Source: Rhodococcus sp. NBC_00297
Lineage (GTDB): Bacteria; Actinomycetota; Actinomycetes; Mycobacteriales; Mycobacteriaceae
Assembly: GCF_036173065.1 (NCBI RefSeq)
Contig: NZ_CP108041.1
Coordinates: forward strand, 1,178,001-1,242,000
Direction of reading: 5' to 3'
Length of the DNA: 64,000 bases
The notes beneath the pieces were generated by a model. It made no database searches, had not been told where the DNA came from, and worked only from the letters and a program-made list of their open reading frames with translations. Each line of letters begins with the position of its first letter. Positions within the stretch are counted from its first letter, which is position 1. A program made the translations under genes and the position numbers. Below, one piece after another: positions 62,762-64,000 of this stretch.

Positions 62762-64000
62762 CTACGCCCCCAGGAACGCAGCCAAGGCGTCGGCGTACAT
62801 GTCGACGTCGTGTGCGCCCATCACCTCGCGCGCGGAGTGCATGGCGAGCTGCGCGGCACCCACGTCGACGGTGGACAGGCCGGTGCGCGAGGCGGTGATG
62901 GGGCCGATGGTGGATCCGCACGGAAGGTCGGCCCGGTGGACGTACCGCTGCAGTGGGACGTCGGCTCGCTCGCACGCCAAGGCGAAGGCCGCGGCACCGG
63001 CGGCGTCGGTGGCGTAGCGCAGATTCTGGTTGACCTTGAGCACCGGGCCACCGTTGACCTCGATGCGGTGCGCGGGCTCGTGCCGCGAGACGTAGTTGGG
63101 ATGGGTCGCGTGCGCCATGTCGCCCGAGGCGTGGATCGACCCGGCCATCGCGCGCAGGAATTCCTCGCGGCCGCCGCCACGCGAGAGCACGATGCGCTCG
63201 AGGACGGTGTTCATCAGATCCGAGAACGCGCCACGGTCCGACATGCTGCCCACTTCCTCGTGATCGAAGAGTGCGAGGACGGGGATGCAGTCGTCGGCTT
63301 GCGCGGCCGCGACGACCAGCGCCTCGGTTCCGGCGTAGCAGGTGCCCTGGTTGTCCAGTCGCGGCGAACTGACGAGGTCGTCCGAGAGTCCCACCACTGC
63401 AGCAGGATTGAGGTCGTGGGTCATCAGTTCCCACCCGAGCACGTCACCGGGATCCACCCCGACCTCGTCGGCGAGGAACCCGATGAACGAGTGGGGTGAT
63501 CGCCCGACGCCCCAGATCGCGTTCACGTCGTTCTGCGGATCGAGGTGCACTCCCTTGCGATCCTCCGACAGGTGGATCGCCAGCTGGGGCACCCGCAGGA
63601 TGGGACGGTCGACGCGCACGAGGACGTCTCGCACCGAGCCGCCGTCACGCACACCGAGACGGCCGGAGATGCCGAGATCGCGGTCGAGCCAGGAGTTGAG
63701 CCACGCGCCGCCGTACGGCTCCAGGGCGACCATCTGCCACCCGGCGACGTCGAGATCGGGGTTCTGCTTGACGCGGAGGTTCGGACTGTCGGTGTGCCCG
63801 CCCACGATGCGGAACGCCGCGTCGGGCGCGCGTTCGGTGGACCAAGCGATGATCGAACCACCGCGGACGACGAGGTACCGGCCGGGCTCGGAGGGCCACG
63901 CGTCCGTCTCGGCCACGGCGGTGAACCCGTGCGCCGCCAGTTCCGAGGCCACCGTCTCGACGACGTGGAACGGCGACGGGGACGCGTCGACGAAGGAACA
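62762..64000 (-). CDS. pepC: M18-family aminopeptidase (partial)
   Basis: The frame is open to the window edge, so the N-terminus is missing. The visible part has 412 residues and starts [16 protein letters not shown], near the M18 beginning. The two-metal site is seen in [24 protein letters not shown] and [14 protein letters not shown], with the later [20 protein letters not shown]18 enzymes remove acidic N-terminal residues. It corresponds to M. tuberculosis Rv0800. Confidence 0.93.
   Translation of the reverse strand, partial: CSFVDASPSPFHVVETVASELAAHGFTAVAETDAWPSEPGRYLVVRGGSIIAWSTERAPDAAFRIVGGHTDSPNLRVKQNPDLDVAGWQMVALEPYGGAWLNSWLDRDLGISGRLGVRDGGSVRDVLVRVDRPILRVPQLAIHLSEDRKGVHLDPQNDVNAIWGVGRSPHSFIGFLADEVGVDPGDVLGWELMTHDLNPAAVVGLSDDLVSSPRLDNQGTCYAGTEALVVAAAQADDCIPVLALFDHEEVGSMSDRGAFSDLMNTVLERIVLSRGGGREEFLRAMAGSIHASGDMAHATHPNYVSRHEPAHRIEVNGGPVLKVNQNLRYATDAAGAAAFALACERADVPLQRYVHRADLPCGSTIGPITASRTGLSTVDVGAAQLAMHSAREVMGAHDVDMYADALAAFLGA

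Overview
The window is high-GC actinobacterial chromosome from the Corynebacteriales, most likely a Rhodococcus-like Nocardiaceae. Supporting evidence: mycothiol synthase (mshD), the lipomannan-elongation factor LmeA, a DesA1-type acyl-ACP desaturase, GlnR, an LCP cell-wall ligase, a DUF3073 protein, and several genes that appear to start without a leader a few bases after a TAnnnT -10 box. Much of it follows the gene order I recall for M. tuberculosis Rv0800 to Rv0824c: pepC, purL, SCP-like, purF, purM, DUF3073, ygfZ, pabC, nitrobindin, sseC, cysA, thiX, lmeA, glnR, mshD, pst/phoU, LCP, dus, desA1. That block appears interrupted by lineage-specific insertions (cydABDC, a dpp-type peptide transporter, an aldehyde dehydrogenase). 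I see no transposase, phage gene, integrase or CRISPR array. This is core chromosome.

Layout. 1-5.6 kb: a partial PucR-type regulator, an AlkB-like dioxygenase behind a LexA-type site, a class I DAHP synthase, a DUF1206 membrane protein, then ohrR/ohr with a perfect operator, and an SDR. 5.6-14.1 kb: an RluA-type pseudouridine synthase, a membrane protein, a lipoprotein, an M4 protealysin-like protease followed by its emfourin-type inhibitor, a DUF4173 membrane protein, a two-component system and an FAD amine-oxidase-like enzyme. 14.1-15.8 kb: tRNA-Glu/Asp/Phe (minus strand) with promoter and terminator, a gamma-butyrolactone-receptor-like TetR, and tRNA-Lys. 15.8-17.9 kb: three AIM24-family genes in a row.

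18-32.5 kb: desA1, dus, LCP protein, phoU, then pstB-A-C-S on the opposite strand. phoU and pstS each have an 11-bp-spaced PHO box. Next come mshD, glnR, lmeA, a thioredoxin-like protein, and a sulfur operon (DUF4395, rhodanese, DUF1416) preceded by a short cysteine-rich leader ORF and a foldable RNA leader, suggesting cysteine-responsive attenuation. 32.5-44.8 kb: a cutinase-like secreted protein, a 32-residue leaderless microprotein overlapping a nitrobindin gene, an acidic protein, a structured RNA segment with a terminator, the cytochrome bd operon cydA-B-D-C with a long promoter-proximal palindrome, pabC, ygfZ, a MOSC protein and DUF3073. 44.8-64 kb: an aldehyde dehydrogenase, purM, the peptide ABC transporter, an ASCH-like/winged-helix protein, purF, a DUF427 pair, an SCP-like protein, a VOC protein, a minimal CPBP protease coupled to a membrane alpha/beta hydrolase, purL, a DHFR-like reductase beside a 33-bp tandem repeat, a small gene broken by a one-base shift, and a partial M18 aminopeptidase.

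The genes group into phosphate uptake (pst/phoU), purine synthesis (purF, purL, purM), respiration under low oxygen or stress (cyd), thiol and sulfur metabolism (mshD, ohr, cysA, sseC, thiX) and cell-envelope lipid metabolism (desA1, lmeA, LCP).
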